Shown: positions 16,404 to 27,505 of the stretch, piece by piece
How the letters are laid out: each line of letters starts with the position of its first letter
Position numbering within the stretch: the stretch's first letter is position 1
Assembly: GCF_007859315.1 (NCBI RefSeq)
Contig: NZ_VOHA01000002.1
Location: forward strand, 62,001-126,000
Reading direction: 5' to 3'
Length of the DNA stretch: 64,000 nucleotides
Origin: Reyranella sp. CPCC 100927
GTDB taxonomy: Bacteria; Pseudomonadota; Alphaproteobacteria; Reyranellales; Reyranellaceae
Program-made: the position numbers and the translations under genes
Notes under the pieces: generated by a model
Seen by the model: only the letters and a program-made list of their open reading frames with translations
What the model was told of the DNA's origin: nothing
The model's database searches: none

Positions 16404-17291
16404 TCAGCCCTTCACGGCACCGGCGGCCAATCCCTCGACGATGTATCGCTGCAGCAGCGCCACCAGGATCACGGTGGGCGCCAGCGCCAGCAGGCAGATT
16501 GCCATCATCAGGTTGAAGAAGACATGGACATCGCCGACCAGGCTTGCAATCACCACCGGCAGGGTCATGACGTCGGGCCGGGCGTTCAGGATCAGCGGGA
16601 TCAGCAGTTCGTGCCAGGAGATGATGAACATGATCACGCCGCAGGCCGCCAGCGCCGGCGTCGACAGCGGCAGGACCACGGAGACGAACGCCCGCAGCCG
16701 GCTGCAGCCGTCGATGCGCGCCGCCTCCTCCAGCTCGCGCGGGATCGAGTCGAAATAGGGCGCCAGGATCAGGATCGCATAGGGCAGCAGGAAGCCGGTC
16801 TCGGCGATGATGACGCCGGAGAGCGTGTTGAGCTGTCCCAGCGAGCGCATCACGATATAGAGCGGGATCATCAGGACGATCACTGGCACGAAGCGCGCCA
16901 CGACGTTGGCCTGCATCAGGAACACGGTCCAGCGGAAGCGCAGGCGTGCAATGGTGTAGGCCGAGAGCGAGCCGAACAGCAGGGTCAGGAACGTCACCGA
17001 GATCGCCACCACGGCCGAATTCAGGAAGGCGGTGTAGAAGCTCTTGATGTTGTCGGGCAGGTAGGTGACTTGGTCGAAGATGCGCCCCTTCTGCTCGCCC
17101 TTGGTGAGGATGACGGTGAAGTTGTCGGCCGTGACCTCCAGCGGCATCAGGCGGCGGGTATCGGCCTGCAGCGCCTTCTCCGACTGGATGCTGCCGAAGA
17201 ACACCGCCACCAGCGGCAGCAGGATGAAGACGATCACCGTCACGTTGGCGACGTGCAGCAGCAGGCGTGTGGTGCGCGACGTGGCGAACAT
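16404..17291 (-). CDS. ABC transporter permease, MalG/UgpE type
   Basis: A 295-residue membrane protein with six predicted spans. The EAA coupling loop, EEAARIDGCSRLRAFVSVVLP at about residues 190-210, is the family mark of carbohydrate-type (CUT1) permeases. ATG 17291 overlaps the stop of the first permease by one base (TGATG), so the pair is translationally coupled. A longer upstream open frame exists only because it is open antiparallel to real sequence; it carries no family signal. No ATPase gene of the MalK/UgpC type follows. Confidence 0.9.
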   Translation of the reverse strand: MFATSRTTRLLLHVANVTVIVFILLPLVAVFFGSIQSEKALQADTRRLMPLEVTADNFTVILTKGEQKGRIFDQVTYLPDNIKSFYTAFLNSAVVAISVTFLTLLFGSLSAYTIARLRFRWTVFLMQANVVARFVPVIVLMIPLYIVMRSLGQLNTLSGVIIAETGFLLPYAILILAPYFDSIPRELEEAARIDGCSRLRAFVSVVLPLSTPALAACGVIMFIISWHELLIPLILNARPDVMTLPVVIASLVGDVHVFFNLMMAICLLALAPTVILVALLQRYIVEGLAAGAVKG

Positions 17292-18241
17292 CAGAGGGTC
17301 ACCCGGCGATAGATCGTGCGCAGATAGATCAGCGCCATCACGCCGATCATCAGCGCCAGGATGAAGGCCGACGCCGAGCCCATGCCGAAATTGTTCGGCG
17401 GCGAGAAGGTGATCTTGTAGCTGTACCAGGCCGCCACCCAGGTCGCATCGCCGGGGCCGCCCTGCGTGATGGCGAGGATCTCCTCGAACACGGCAAAGGC
17501 GAACGCGGTGCGCAGGATCAGGATCACGGCGATCACCGGCCGCAGCAGCGGCAGGGTGATGTGCCAGAACCGGCGCCAGGCATGGGCGCCGTCGACGGCG
17601 GCCTGCTCGTAGAGCTCGCGCGGGACGCCCTGCAGTGCGGCGTGCACCAGGATGATGGCGAACGGCAGGGTGCGCCAGATATAGGGCACCGTGACGGCAT
17701 ACAGCGCCGTGTCGGGGTTGCCGGCCCAGTTGACGGGATCGCTGATCAGGCCGAGCGTGAAGAGGATCCGGTTCAGGAAGCCGAACTGGAAGCTGTACAT
17801 GAACGACCAGATCAGCCCGTTGGCGATCGGCGGAATGGCATACGGCAGCAGGATCAGCAGACGCGTGATCCGCGATGTCCAGATGCTCGACTGGTTGATC
17901 AGCAACGCGATCATTACCGCCAGCACGACCTCGGTGCTGACGGTGATGGCAGTGAAGACCGCGGTGTTCTGCAGCGCCGTCCAGAACAGCGGATCTTCCA
18001 GGACACGGCCGTAGTTCTCCCAACCGTTGAACGGGAACTCGCCCCGCCGCAACTGCGCCAGCCCGACACGATGCACCGACAGGTAGCCGGCGTAGAGAAC
18101 CGGCCACGCCAGCACCAGGCCGAGGAACAGCAAGGTCGGCACATTCATGAAGAACGCGAACCAGCCGGCCGACATCTCGCGGCTGGACCGGCGGCGTTTG
18201 GCAGGCCGATCGATGGCCATCTTCGGCGCCGCGAGGGTCAT
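17291..18241 (-). CDS. ABC transporter permease, MalF/UgpA type
   Basis: A 316-residue membrane protein with six spans. It has a basic cytoplasmic N-terminus (AKRRRSSRE) and the EAA loop YEQAAVDGAHAWRRFWHITLP near residue 215. It is the first half of the CUT1-type channel, partner of the permease that overlaps its stop. A 174-base gap holding a palindromic element separates it from the binding-protein gene upstream. Confidence 0.9.
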   Translation of the reverse strand: MTLAAPKMAIDRPAKRRRSSREMSAGWFAFFMNVPTLLFLGLVLAWPVLYAGYLSVHRVGLAQLRRGEFPFNGWENYGRVLEDPLFWTALQNTAVFTAITVSTEVVLAVMIALLINQSSIWTSRITRLLILLPYAIPPIANGLIWSFMYSFQFGFLNRILFTLGLISDPVNWAGNPDTALYAVTVPYIWRTLPFAIILVHAALQGVPRELYEQAAVDGAHAWRRFWHITLPLLRPVIAVILILRTAFAFAVFEEILAITQGGPGDATWVAAWYSYKITFSPPNNFGMGSASAFILALMIGVMALIYLRTIYRRVTL

Positions 18242-18248
18242 GCTTCAC

Positions 18249-18409
18249 CTCTCCCGCAAGCGGGAGAGGTCGGCGTGCGCAGCGCGCCGGGTGAGGGCCC
18301 AAGGACAAGGTGCCTCATCTGTGGCTTCTCATGCTCAGCACCTCATGCTTGGCCCCTCACCTTCCCATCGCTTCGCGATGGGCCCCTTCCTCTCCCGCTT
18401 GCGGGAGAG
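18249..18409. repeat. Palindromic intergenic element, copy 2 (REPIN-like)
   Basis: Ends are CTCTCCCGCAAGCGGGAGAG (18249-18268) and CTCTCCCGCTTGCGGGAGAG (18390-18409). Inside, GGGTGAGGGCCC and GGCCCCTCACC face each other and a CCCATCGCTTCGCGATGGG hairpin precedes the right end. It lies within the transporter operon, between binding protein and permease, where it could stabilise or attenuate the upstream message and so keep binding protein in excess. Confidence 0.8.
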
Positions 18410-18415
18410 GAGCGC

Positions 18416-19771
18416 TCAAACCTTGCGCTTGGCGTCGGCGATGCCCTTGATCAGGTTGTCGCAGCACTGGTCGGCCGTGATCTGGCCGGTGAGGCACTTC
18501 TGGACCTCGATGTTGAGCTGGTCGGTCCACGGGAAATGCCAGGGCTGATAGATCGACGAGCACACCTCGCCGATATAGGTCGCCTGGTCCCAGATCTTCA
18601 GGATCGCCGGCACATCGCCCCACGGCGCCCAGCCCTGCTTGATGACGTCGCTGTTCATTACCGACGTGTAGCCCGACCCCAGCATGGCGTCCTTCGCCAG
18701 CCCATTGGCCTGGGTGTAGTTGCCGTCCTTGGTGCGGCCGCCGAGATACTGCAGCAGCTTCCAGGCCCACTCCTTGTCGCGGTTGGCCGACGACAGGAAA
18801 TAGACGTGCGACACGCCGATGGTCTTGCCCTCGCCGGGCGAGACGTGGACCTTCACCTTGCCCGCGATCGGCGACTGCGCCGGATCGTTGGCGACATTCA
18901 GCCCATAGTGGTGGTTGGGGCCGCGGTAGAGGTTCTTGCCGGCACCGAAAGCCTTGGCCGACGTTGTGAACTGCACCTTCAACGACTCGGGGTCCGAGAT
19001 GTCGAGCCCCTTCTCGAAGGTGTTGGCCCACCACTTCAGCGTCTCGCGCGCCACCGAGCCGGCGCCCAGCATGTGGTTGCCCTGCTTGTCGAAGAACGTG
19101 CCACCGCGGTTCCAGGTCATCTGGTACCAGGTGCCGGGCAGCTGTTCGAGCCCGACTCCGGCCACCCACAGCACGGGATAGCGCGACACGCCGTCCTTTT
19201 TCGCCTTCACGCAGTGCTCGATGAACTCGTCGTAGGTGGTGAACGGTTTGTCGATCTTCAGTTTCTCCATCATGTCGGCGTAGTAGTTCCACACCCACAC
19301 GGCCGAAAAGTACGGCAGGCCCATGATCTTGCCGTTGACCACGGCGACCTGCTTGGTGAAGGCAGTGAAATCCTTGGCGTAGTCGGCGGCGCCGGGCAGG
19401 CCATCGAGCGGCTCGACCAGGCCCTGGTTGATGAAGTTCGGGAACGAGAACGGCGAGGATTGCGAAACGTCGATCTTCTCGCCGGCGGCGAACATGGTGG
19501 CAAGCTTGGTCGGATGGTCGTTGAACGACGAAATGGTCGAATCGACCTTGACGCCCCAGTCCGCCTCGAACTGCTTGGCGATGCGCGAATAGATGTCGCC
19601 GTAGGTCCACACCACGAAGTTCAGGCGATCGACCTTGCTGCGCGGCGCCTGGCTCCACGGGCCGCTTGCCTGGCCGAAGGCGGCCCCCGGTCCGAGCAGG
19701 CCCAGGCCCACGGCCGCACCCAGAACCCGGCGGCGGCTCAGTTCCCATTTGGCGATGACATCGTCGTTCAT
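18416..19771 (-). CDS. ABC substrate-binding protein, extracellular family 1 (sugar type)
   Basis: A 451-residue precursor. The N-terminus ELSRRRVLGAAVGLGLLGPGAAFGQ is a Tat-like (SRRRVLG) signal peptide. The mature protein begins LNFVVWTYGDIYSRIAKQFEADWGVKVD, the SBP_bac_1 opening, and has many Trp residues as usual for sugar or polyol binders. ATG 19771 has GGGGGGA in front and is preferred over an ATG 16 codons upstream. It delivers substrate to the permeases at 17291 and 16404. Ligand unknown. Confidence 0.88.
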   Translation of the reverse strand: MNDDVIAKWELSRRRVLGAAVGLGLLGPGAAFGQASGPWSQAPRSKVDRLNFVVWTYGDIYSRIAKQFEADWGVKVDSTISSFNDHPTKLATMFAAGEKIDVSQSSPFSFPNFINQGLVEPLDGLPGAADYAKDFTAFTKQVAVVNGKIMGLPYFSAVWVWNYYADMMEKLKIDKPFTTYDEFIEHCVKAKKDGVSRYPVLWVAGVGLEQLPGTWYQMTWNRGGTFFDKQGNHMLGAGSVARETLKWWANTFEKGLDISDPESLKVQFTTSAKAFGAGKNLYRGPNHHYGLNVANDPAQSPIAGKVKVHVSPGEGKTIGVSHVYFLSSANRDKEWAWKLLQYLGGRTKDGNYTQANGLAKDAMLGSGYTSVMNSDVIKQGWAPWGDVPAILKIWDQATYIGEVCSSIYQPWHFPWTDQLNIEVQKCLTGQITADQCCDNLIKGIADAKRKV

Positions 19772-19889
19772 TTCACGATCCCCCCAAGTATTTGGCGTGG
19801 CCGGCGCACGGACCGGCATCAGACTTCACTTCGCCCGGGACGGCGGACTCAACGCAAGAACTATGCCCGTCCATGAAACCGGCAGCGCC

Positions 19890-20783
19890 CTACTCGGCTG
19901 CCTGCGCCTGATGCGACTCGGCGATCGACAGTGGTCGCTCGCCGGCGTTGGTCGTGCGATGCAGTTCGCGGCGGAACCCGTCGTAGTCGTTGACCGCGAA
20001 ATGCTGCACGGCGCGATTGTCCCACATGGTGAGCGTATGCGGCGCCCAGCGGATCCGGCACGTAAACTCCGGCCGCACCGAGTGCTCGTTGAGATAGTTC
20101 AGCAGCGGTGCGCTCTCGCGCTCGGTCATGTCGGCGAAGCGGATGGTATAGACGCGATTGACGTAGAGCGCCGTGCGGCCGGTCTCGCCATGGACCCGCG
20201 CCACCGGATGGACCATCTCGGCCAGCGCCGCCTCGCCGGCCTGGATCTTCATGCTGCGGGCCTTGTTACGGTCGGCGTAGGTGCCTTGCGGCCCATAGGG
20301 GCGCCGGGCGCTGTGGACCGCGTTCAAGCCACCGAGCATGTGCCGCAGACCCGCCGACAGCGACTCCCAGGCGAGATACTGGTTGGCGAACATGGTGTCG
20401 CCGCCGAACGGCGGCAGTTCACGCGCATGCAGCAAGGTGAAGCTGGGCGGCCGCTCCTGAAAGCTCCAGTCGGAATGCCAGTTGCCGCCGAAATTGGCGG
20501 TGCGCCGCTCGTCGGCTTCCTTGACGACCGCAATCACGTGCGGATGCGTCTCCTCGCCCTCCACGAACGGCTCGATTCCGAAGGGTCCGAAATAGCCGGT
20601 GAAGCGCTCCAGGCCGGCATCGTCGATCGGCTGGTCGGGAAAGGTCAGGACCTGATGCTCCAGCATCGCCGCACGGATCGTCGCCACGGTCGGCGGCTCG
20701 AGCGGCCGGGTCAGATCGATACCCGTCACCTCAGCGCCACAGGCACCGGCGATGCGCTCGACCTTCAGGCCCTGCTGCGGCAT
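19890..20783 (-). CDS. TauD/TfdA family Fe(II)/2-oxoglutarate dioxygenase
   Basis: A 297-residue jelly-roll oxygenase. The facial triad is visible: HSD in GGNWHSDWSF (residues about 105-109) and the distal His in NRAVQHFAVNDY (about 265), with Arg in RRELHRTT binding 2-oxoglutarate. Such enzymes hydroxylate and cleave sulfonates, phenoxyacetates and similar compounds. It lies 118 bases upstream of the importer genes on the same strand, so it is probably the catabolic partner of that importer. Substrate not predictable. Confidence 0.88.
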   Translation of the reverse strand: MPQQGLKVERIAGACGAEVTGIDLTRPLEPPTVATIRAAMLEHQVLTFPDQPIDDAGLERFTGYFGPFGIEPFVEGEETHPHVIAVVKEADERRTANFGGNWHSDWSFQERPPSFTLLHARELPPFGGDTMFANQYLAWESLSAGLRHMLGGLNAVHSARRPYGPQGTYADRNKARSMKIQAGEAALAEMVHPVARVHGETGRTALYVNRVYTIRFADMTERESAPLLNYLNEHSVRPEFTCRIRWAPHTLTMWDNRAVQHFAVNDYDGFRRELHRTTNAGERPLSIAESHQAQAAE

Positions 20784-20876
20784 GCGAAACTCCTCCCACG
20801 ATCACGCTGTTCATCAGCGGTCCATCAGCTAGGTTATCGTGCGATGGCGGGAGATGCACGCCTTTCGCCGAACTGA

Positions 20877-21863
<987 letters not shown>

Positions 21864-22008
21864 GCTGCGGCGGGGCTTCGGCCTGCCGATGCCCCGCCGG
21901 CTCGACCGCGCCATGATGGCACACAACTTCCTCTTGCCTTCGCCCCCGCCGACATCGCAAATATCGCCGACAGTGCGGACGCGCATTTCGGCGTAGCGGC
22001 TGATCGGA

Positions 22009-22668
22009 GTGCAAGATCCGGTGGCAGATCAAGGTCGTGACCTCGACTGGGATGCGGTGATGCCGCGGCCGCGGCGGCGGTATCCGCTGCGCCGCAGCAG
22101 CGAGGAACGGCGGGAGCAGATCCTCACGGCGGCGATCCTGCTGTTCGGTCGCGATGGCTTCCATCGCACCACCGTCCAGGACGTGGCAGACGAGGCCAAG
22201 ATCAGCGCCGGCCTGATCTACCAGTATTTTCGCGACAAGGAAGACCTGCTGTTCGCCGCCATCGGCGAGATCTTCGACGTCTACAAGCGCGAGATTCCGC
22301 TCGCCGTGCAGCAGCACACCGAGCCATTTGCGCAATTCAAAGCTGCGATCCAGACCTATTGCCGCGTGGTCGACGAGCACCGTGGCGCGGCCCTGCTCGG
22401 CTATCGCGAATCGCGGTCGTTATCGCGCGCCAAGATCAAGACGACGATGAAGAAGGAGCTACAATCGACATCGCTGATCGCGGGCTGCGTCGAGCGCTGC
22501 GTGACGGCCAAGATCTTCCGCCCCATCAACGTCGACGTGCTGACCTATCATCTCGTCGTGCTGGCCCATTCCTGGGCGCTGAACGCCTGGCGCCTGCCAC
22601 GACTGACCCGCGAGCAGTATGTCGAGGACTGCCTCGAGATCATCCTGAAGCCAGTCCTCGCCGACTGA
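22009..22668 (+). CDS. TetR-family regulator, FadR-like
   Basis: About 200-219 residues, depending on start. The DNA-binding domain reads RREQILTAAILLFGRDGFHRTTVQDVADEAKISAGLIYQYFRDKEDLLFAAI, a textbook TetR helix-turn-helix. The ligand domain is helical. The start is unclear: GTG 22009 is listed, but GTG 22021 and ATG 22060 are both possible. It lies 243 bases upstream of a Liv-type operon that ends in CoA-ligase and thiolase genes. A perfect TTGAATG-AA-CATTCAA palindrome sits between them, close to the TGAATGA...TCATTCA site of Bacillus FadR. It probably represses the operon until an acyl-CoA accumulates. Confidence 0.88.
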   Translation: MQDPVADQGRDLDWDAVMPRPRRRYPLRRSSEERREQILTAAILLFGRDGFHRTTVQDVADEAKISAGLIYQYFRDKEDLLFAAIGEIFDVYKREIPLAVQQHTEPFAQFKAAIQTYCRVVDEHRGAALLGYRESRSLSRAKIKTTMKKELQSTSLIAGCVERCVTAKIFRPINVDVLTYHLVVLAHSWALNAWRLPRLTREQYVEDCLEIILKPVLAD

Positions 22669-22787
22669 CTGTCGCCGGCAGGCCACCGGATGGACGCCGG
22701 CCGCCTGTCCACTCCGCCCACCCCCGCAAACTCACACGCGCCAACAAACTTCTTGACTGGCGATTGTCGCCAGTGCCAAGTTTTGAA

Positions 22788-22803
22788 TTGAATGAACATT
22801 CAA
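22788..22803. promoter_or_regulatory. Perfect 16-bp operator TTGAATG-AA-CATTCAA
   Basis: A perfect 7+2+7 inverted repeat in an AT-rich stretch between the TetR gene and the Liv operon. It resembles the published Bacillus subtilis FadR consensus (TGAATGA...TCATTCA). It is placed about 110 bases before the binding-protein start, where a repressor would cover the promoter. Confidence 0.75.
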
Positions 22804-22911
22804 ATAGCCGATTATTTCGAAGGAAATCCGCTGTTTCTCGGATTGGGGTGAGTGTTCGGGGGTAGCGCGGCAGCGGCACAAGCTGCGTCGTTGATGGATG
22901 GAGGGAACGTC

Positions 22912-24144
22912 GTGAAGGTGACACAGAAAGCCTATGGCCGGCGCGCCGTGACGCGCGCCATGCTGGGCGCGATGGCGCTTGGCCCCTCGCTGGCCGGCGT
23001 CGCGCGGGCGCAATCGGACATCAAGATCGGGCTCACGACCGACCTCACCGGCATCGCTGCCAGCTACACCCGATCGACGGTGAACGGCGTCGAGCTGGGC
23101 ATCGACGAGGTCAACGCCGGCGGCGGGCTGCTCGGCCGCAAGGTGGCGCTGCTGGTGCGCGACTCGCAGCTCAAGCCGGACCTCGGCACCACGCACACGC
23201 GCGACCTGATCACGCGCGAGAAGGTCGACGTCCTGATCGGACCGAACTCCAGCGCTGTCGGCCTCACCGTGTCGGCGGTGGCCAGGCAGTACCAGAAGCC
23301 CGTGATCATGACGACGCCGAACACGCCGCGTCTGCCCATGGAGCTCTTCCATCCGCACTTCTTCACGCTGGTTCCCAGCGGCCTCATGGAAGCGCGTGCG
23401 ATGGCCGAGGTGATGGGTCCCAAGGGCAAGAAGTTCGCCTTCATCGGCGGCGACTACGAGGCATCGCACCAGGGGCTGAAGTTCTTCAAGGAAAGGCTGG
23501 CCAAGGTCAATCCCGCCGCCGCGTTCGTCACCGAGGCGTGGCCGAAGCTGGGCGAGCCCGACTACACCAGCTACATCACCAAGCTCGCCTCGGCGAAGCC
23601 CGATGTCGTGTTCTCCTACCTCTGGGGCGCCGATCTGGTCGGCTTCATCAAGCAGGCCAAGCCCTACGGGCTGTTCAACCGCACGGCTGTCGGCACGCTG
23701 CTGTTCATGGACGACCTCAAGGCGCTGGGCCAGGAAATGCCCGACGGCATCTGGGGACAGATGCGGGCCCCCTTCTTCGCCATGCAGGGCGACACGGTGA
23801 GCCGCTTCGTCGAGCGCTACCGGGCGAAGTACAACGACTATCCCGCTGATTTCGCGATCATGGGCTACGAGGCGGTGATGGCCTATGCCGGCGCGATCAA
23901 GGACGCGCAGAGTGTCGAGGCGCCCGCCCTGGTCAAGGCGCTGGAAGCCGGCACGTTCGACCTGCTGCGGGGCAAGACCAAGTTCCGGCAGCTCGACCAC
24001 CAGGGCGACGTGCCCTCGTTCATCGGCAAGACCGCGGCTGGCGACAAGGTACCGTTCAAGGTGCTGGCTGAGGTCGAGCGCGTCCCGGCCGACAAGATCT
24101 GGCCGAGCGAGGCCGAAGTGCTGGAAGCCCGCAAGGCGAAGTGA
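22912..24144 (+). CDS. ABC substrate-binding protein, Liv type
   Basis: A 410-residue precursor with a Sec/Tat-like signal (AYGRRAVTRAMLGAMALGPSLAGVARAQ). The mature part is Peripla_BP_6: IKIGLTTDLTGIAASYTRS, GVELGIDEVNAGGGLLGRKV, LIGPNSSAVGLTVS. GTG 22912 is the likely start because GGAGGG (22900-22905) sits six bases before it; upstream ATGs lie in the Shine-Dalgarno itself or lack one. It is the first gene of the operon running to 34103. Ligand likely an organic acid-like compound that is then CoA-activated. Confidence 0.88.
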   Translation: MKVTQKAYGRRAVTRAMLGAMALGPSLAGVARAQSDIKIGLTTDLTGIAASYTRSTVNGVELGIDEVNAGGGLLGRKVALLVRDSQLKPDLGTTHTRDLITREKVDVLIGPNSSAVGLTVSAVARQYQKPVIMTTPNTPRLPMELFHPHFFTLVPSGLMEARAMAEVMGPKGKKFAFIGGDYEASHQGLKFFKERLAKVNPAAAFVTEAWPKLGEPDYTSYITKLASAKPDVVFSYLWGADLVGFIKQAKPYGLFNRTAVGTLLFMDDLKALGQEMPDGIWGQMRAPFFAMQGDTVSRFVERYRAKYNDYPADFAIMGYEAVMAYAGAIKDAQSVEAPALVKALEAGTFDLLRGKTKFRQLDHQGDVPSFIGKTAAGDKVPFKVLAEVERVPADKIWPSEAEVLEARKAK

Positions 24145-24186
24145 CGCCGAGCAGCGCCAGCGTTCCTCCGGCAAGGCTGTCTTCAC

Positions 24187-25062
24187 ATGATGGATGAGAT
24201 CCTCATCCAGGCCCTGAGCGGTCTCAGCCGGGGCATGGTTCTCTTCGTCGTCGCCTCAGGGCTGACGCTGATCTTCGGCACCATGCGCATCGCCAACTTC
24301 GCGCATGGCTCCTTCTACATGCTGGCGGCTTTCCTGACCTATTCGGTCGCGACGATGGTCGGCGACAGGACATGGGGCTTCCTCGCCGCCCTGTGCCTGG
24401 CGCCGCCGATCGTCGCCAGCGTCGGCGCCCTCATCGAATGGGGGCTGCTCAAGCGCATCGCGACGCGACCGCACCAGTACCAGCTCATCCTCACCTATGC
24501 CATCACGCTGATCGTCGCCGACGGCATCAAGATTCTGTGGGGGCGCGACTATCGCACCGTGGCGCGTCCCGCCGGCCTCGATGGCGCGATCACGATCCTC
24601 GACATGCCGTTCCCGACCTACAACGCCATGCTCATCCTGGTCGGCGTGCTCATCGCGGTCGGCCTGCACTTGCTCCTGACCCGCACCCGCTTCGGCAAGA
24701 CCATCCGCGCCGCCGTGGCCGACGGCGAGATGATCGGCGCCCTGGGTGTCAACGTGCAGCGCCTCTTCACCGGTGTCTTTGCGCTGGGCGCCGGCTTGGC
24801 CGGACTGGGCGGCGTGCTCGCGGCGCCGGTCGGCTCGGTCTCGCTGGGCATCGACACCTCGATCATCATCGAGTCCTTCGCGGTGATCATCATCGGCGGC
24901 GTCGGCAACGTGATGGGGGCGCTGATCGGTGCCGTGCTGATCGGGGTCGTGCATGCCGTCGGCATCCTGTTCGCCCCCAAGCTGGCGATCGCCTTCGTCT
25001 TCATCGCCCTGTGCGCGGTCCTGCTGATCCGCCCGCAAGGCCTGCTGGGCCGCAGCACATGA
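24187..25062 (+). CDS. ABC transporter permease, LivH type
   Basis: A 291-residue membrane protein with about eight spans. The LivH signature FGTMRIANFAHGSFYMLAAF is near residue 40 and IIIGGVGNVMGALIGAVLIG near 240. It ends with LLIRPQGLLGRS, as usual. Its stop overlaps the next permease start by four bases (ATGA). Confidence 0.92.
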   Translation: MMDEILIQALSGLSRGMVLFVVASGLTLIFGTMRIANFAHGSFYMLAAFLTYSVATMVGDRTWGFLAALCLAPPIVASVGALIEWGLLKRIATRPHQYQLILTYAITLIVADGIKILWGRDYRTVARPAGLDGAITILDMPFPTYNAMLILVGVLIAVGLHLLLTRTRFGKTIRAAVADGEMIGALGVNVQRLFTGVFALGAGLAGLGGVLAAPVGSVSLGIDTSIIIESFAVIIIGGVGNVMGALIGAVLIGVVHAVGILFAPKLAIAFVFIALCAVLLIRPQGLLGRST

Positions 25063-26035
25063 CCGTCCAGCCCCTGCCCCCTCTCCAGCCGGCGGCCGGC
25101 AGCGCTGCGTCGATGCGGACCAAGACGATCATCGGCGGCGGCCTGATCGTCGGGCTCTATCTCCTGCCCTTCGTGCTAGGCGAGAGCTATCTGTTCCTGT
25201 CCATCGACTTCCTGATCATGGCGCTCTTCGCCGTGAGCTACAATCTGCTGCTGGGCCAGGCCGGGATGCTGTCCTTCGGCCACGCCGCCTACTACGGGCT
25301 CGGTGCCTACACGGTCGCCATCCTGTTCAACAAGCTTGCCGTGCCGGTCCATATCGGCCTGCTGGCCAGTCCCTTCATCGCCGGCGCCATCGCGCTGGCG
25401 GTCGGCTGGTTCGCGGTGCGCGTGACCGGCATGTACTTCGCCATGCTCACGCTGGCCTTCGGCCAGCTCCTGCACACGGTGGTGATGGGCTGGTACGGTT
25501 TCACCGGTGGCGACGACGGCCTGCCGGTGATGCCACCCGATTGGCTGCTGCCGGCGCGAAACTACTATCTCTTCGTGCTCACCGTGACACTGGTGTCGCT
25601 GGCGGCGCTGCGCCTGATCACGCTGTCGGCGTTCGGGACGGCTTTGAACGCCATCCGCGAGAATCGCCAGCGCGCGATCTTTGTCGGGCTGGGCGTGCGC
25701 AACTACGAGCTGGGCGCCTTCGTCATCGCTGGCGCCTTCGCCGGGATCGCCGGCGCCATGCGCGCGCCGCTGCAGCAGATGGCGTTCCCGTCCCTGCTCC
25801 ACTGGGGCCAGTCGGCCGAGCCGGTGCTGATGGCCCTGGCCGGCGGCATCCACACATTCGCCGGCCCCATCGTCGGCGCCGCCATCTTCGTCTTCACCAA
25901 CTTCGTGATCACGACCTATTCCGAATACCCGCTGCTGGTGTTCGGGGTGATCGTGCTGCTCGTCGTGCTTTACCTGCCTGGCGGCGTGGCCGGCGCCGTC
26001 ATCGACGCCTGGGAGCGCCTGCGGCGCCGCGCCCG

Positions 26036-26039
<4 letters not shown>
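25059..26039 (+). CDS. ABC transporter permease, LivM type
   Basis: A 326-residue membrane protein with about ten spans. Marks are LLGQAGMLSFGHAAYYGLGAYT (SFGHA), the coupling segment AIRENRQRAIFVGLGVRNYEL, and a LYLPGGVAGAV end. ATG 25059 overlaps the LivH stop (ATGA) and fixes the start. Its own stop overlaps the ATPase start in the same way. Confidence 0.92.
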
Positions 26040-26804
<765 letters not shown>

Positions 26805-26818
<14 letters not shown>

Positions 26819-27494
26819 GGCGATCAACACGTTCTACGGGCCCGCCCATGTGCTGTTCGACGTCGACGTCAAGGTCGGCGAAGGCGACATGGTCTGCCTG
26901 ATCGGTCGCAACGGCGTCGGCAAGTCGACCTGCCTGAAGTCGATCATGGGCATTGCGCCGGTCACGACCGGCCAGATCCGCCTCGACGGCACCGAGATCT
27001 CGGCGCTGCCGCCCTACCGAATCGCGCGTGCCGGCATCGGTTATGTTCCCGAGGATCGGCGCGTCTTCGCCGACCTCACCGTCGAGGAGAACCTCGAGGT
27101 CGCCGAGCGGCATGACGGCCCGTGGAACCGCAAGGCGGTCTACGAGCTCTTCCCGGCCCTGCAGGAGTTCCGCGCCCGTCGTGGCGGGCTGCTGAGCGGC
27201 GGCCAGCAGCAGATGCTGACGATCGCGCGCACCCTGGTGGGCAATCCCCGGCTGCTGCTGATCGACGAGCCGACCGAAGGCCTCTCGCCGCTGGTCGTGC
27301 GCACGCTTGAGGACATGATCCGGGGCCTGAAGGCCAAGGGCCAGACCATGCTGCTGGCGGCGCAGGACCTGCGGTTCAGCCTCTCGGTCGCCGACGTGAT
27401 CTATGTCCTGGACCGCGGCCGCGTGGCGTATTGCGGCGATCGCGCCCAGGCCAGCGCCGATATCGAGCGCATCCGCCCCATCCTTTCGGTCTAG
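26805..27494 (+). CDS. ABC transporter ATP-binding protein, LivF type
   Basis: A 229-residue ATPase with Walker A GRNGVGKST (34-42), signature LSGGQQQ (130-136), Walker B LLIDEP (151-156) and EGLSPLV after it, the usual LivF form. The switch position reads LLAAQDLRF, with Gln where LivF normally has His (VEQN/EQH), which might slow ATP hydrolysis. The start at ATG 26805 overlaps the LivG end by 14 bases. Confidence 0.9.
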
Positions 27495-27505
27495 GCTGGC
27501 CGGCA

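Noticed and set aside
16404-18308. An apparent 634-residue fusion of two permeases
   Set aside because: The first half is out of frame with the real MalF-type permease (17291..18241), which is intact in its own frame. The open upstream frame is a GC artefact.
17267-19876. An 869-codon open frame on the plus strand
   Set aside because: It lies antisense to the binding-protein and permease genes, is very rich in Arg/Gly/His/Gln, and has no family sequence. High G+C removes stops from antisense frames.
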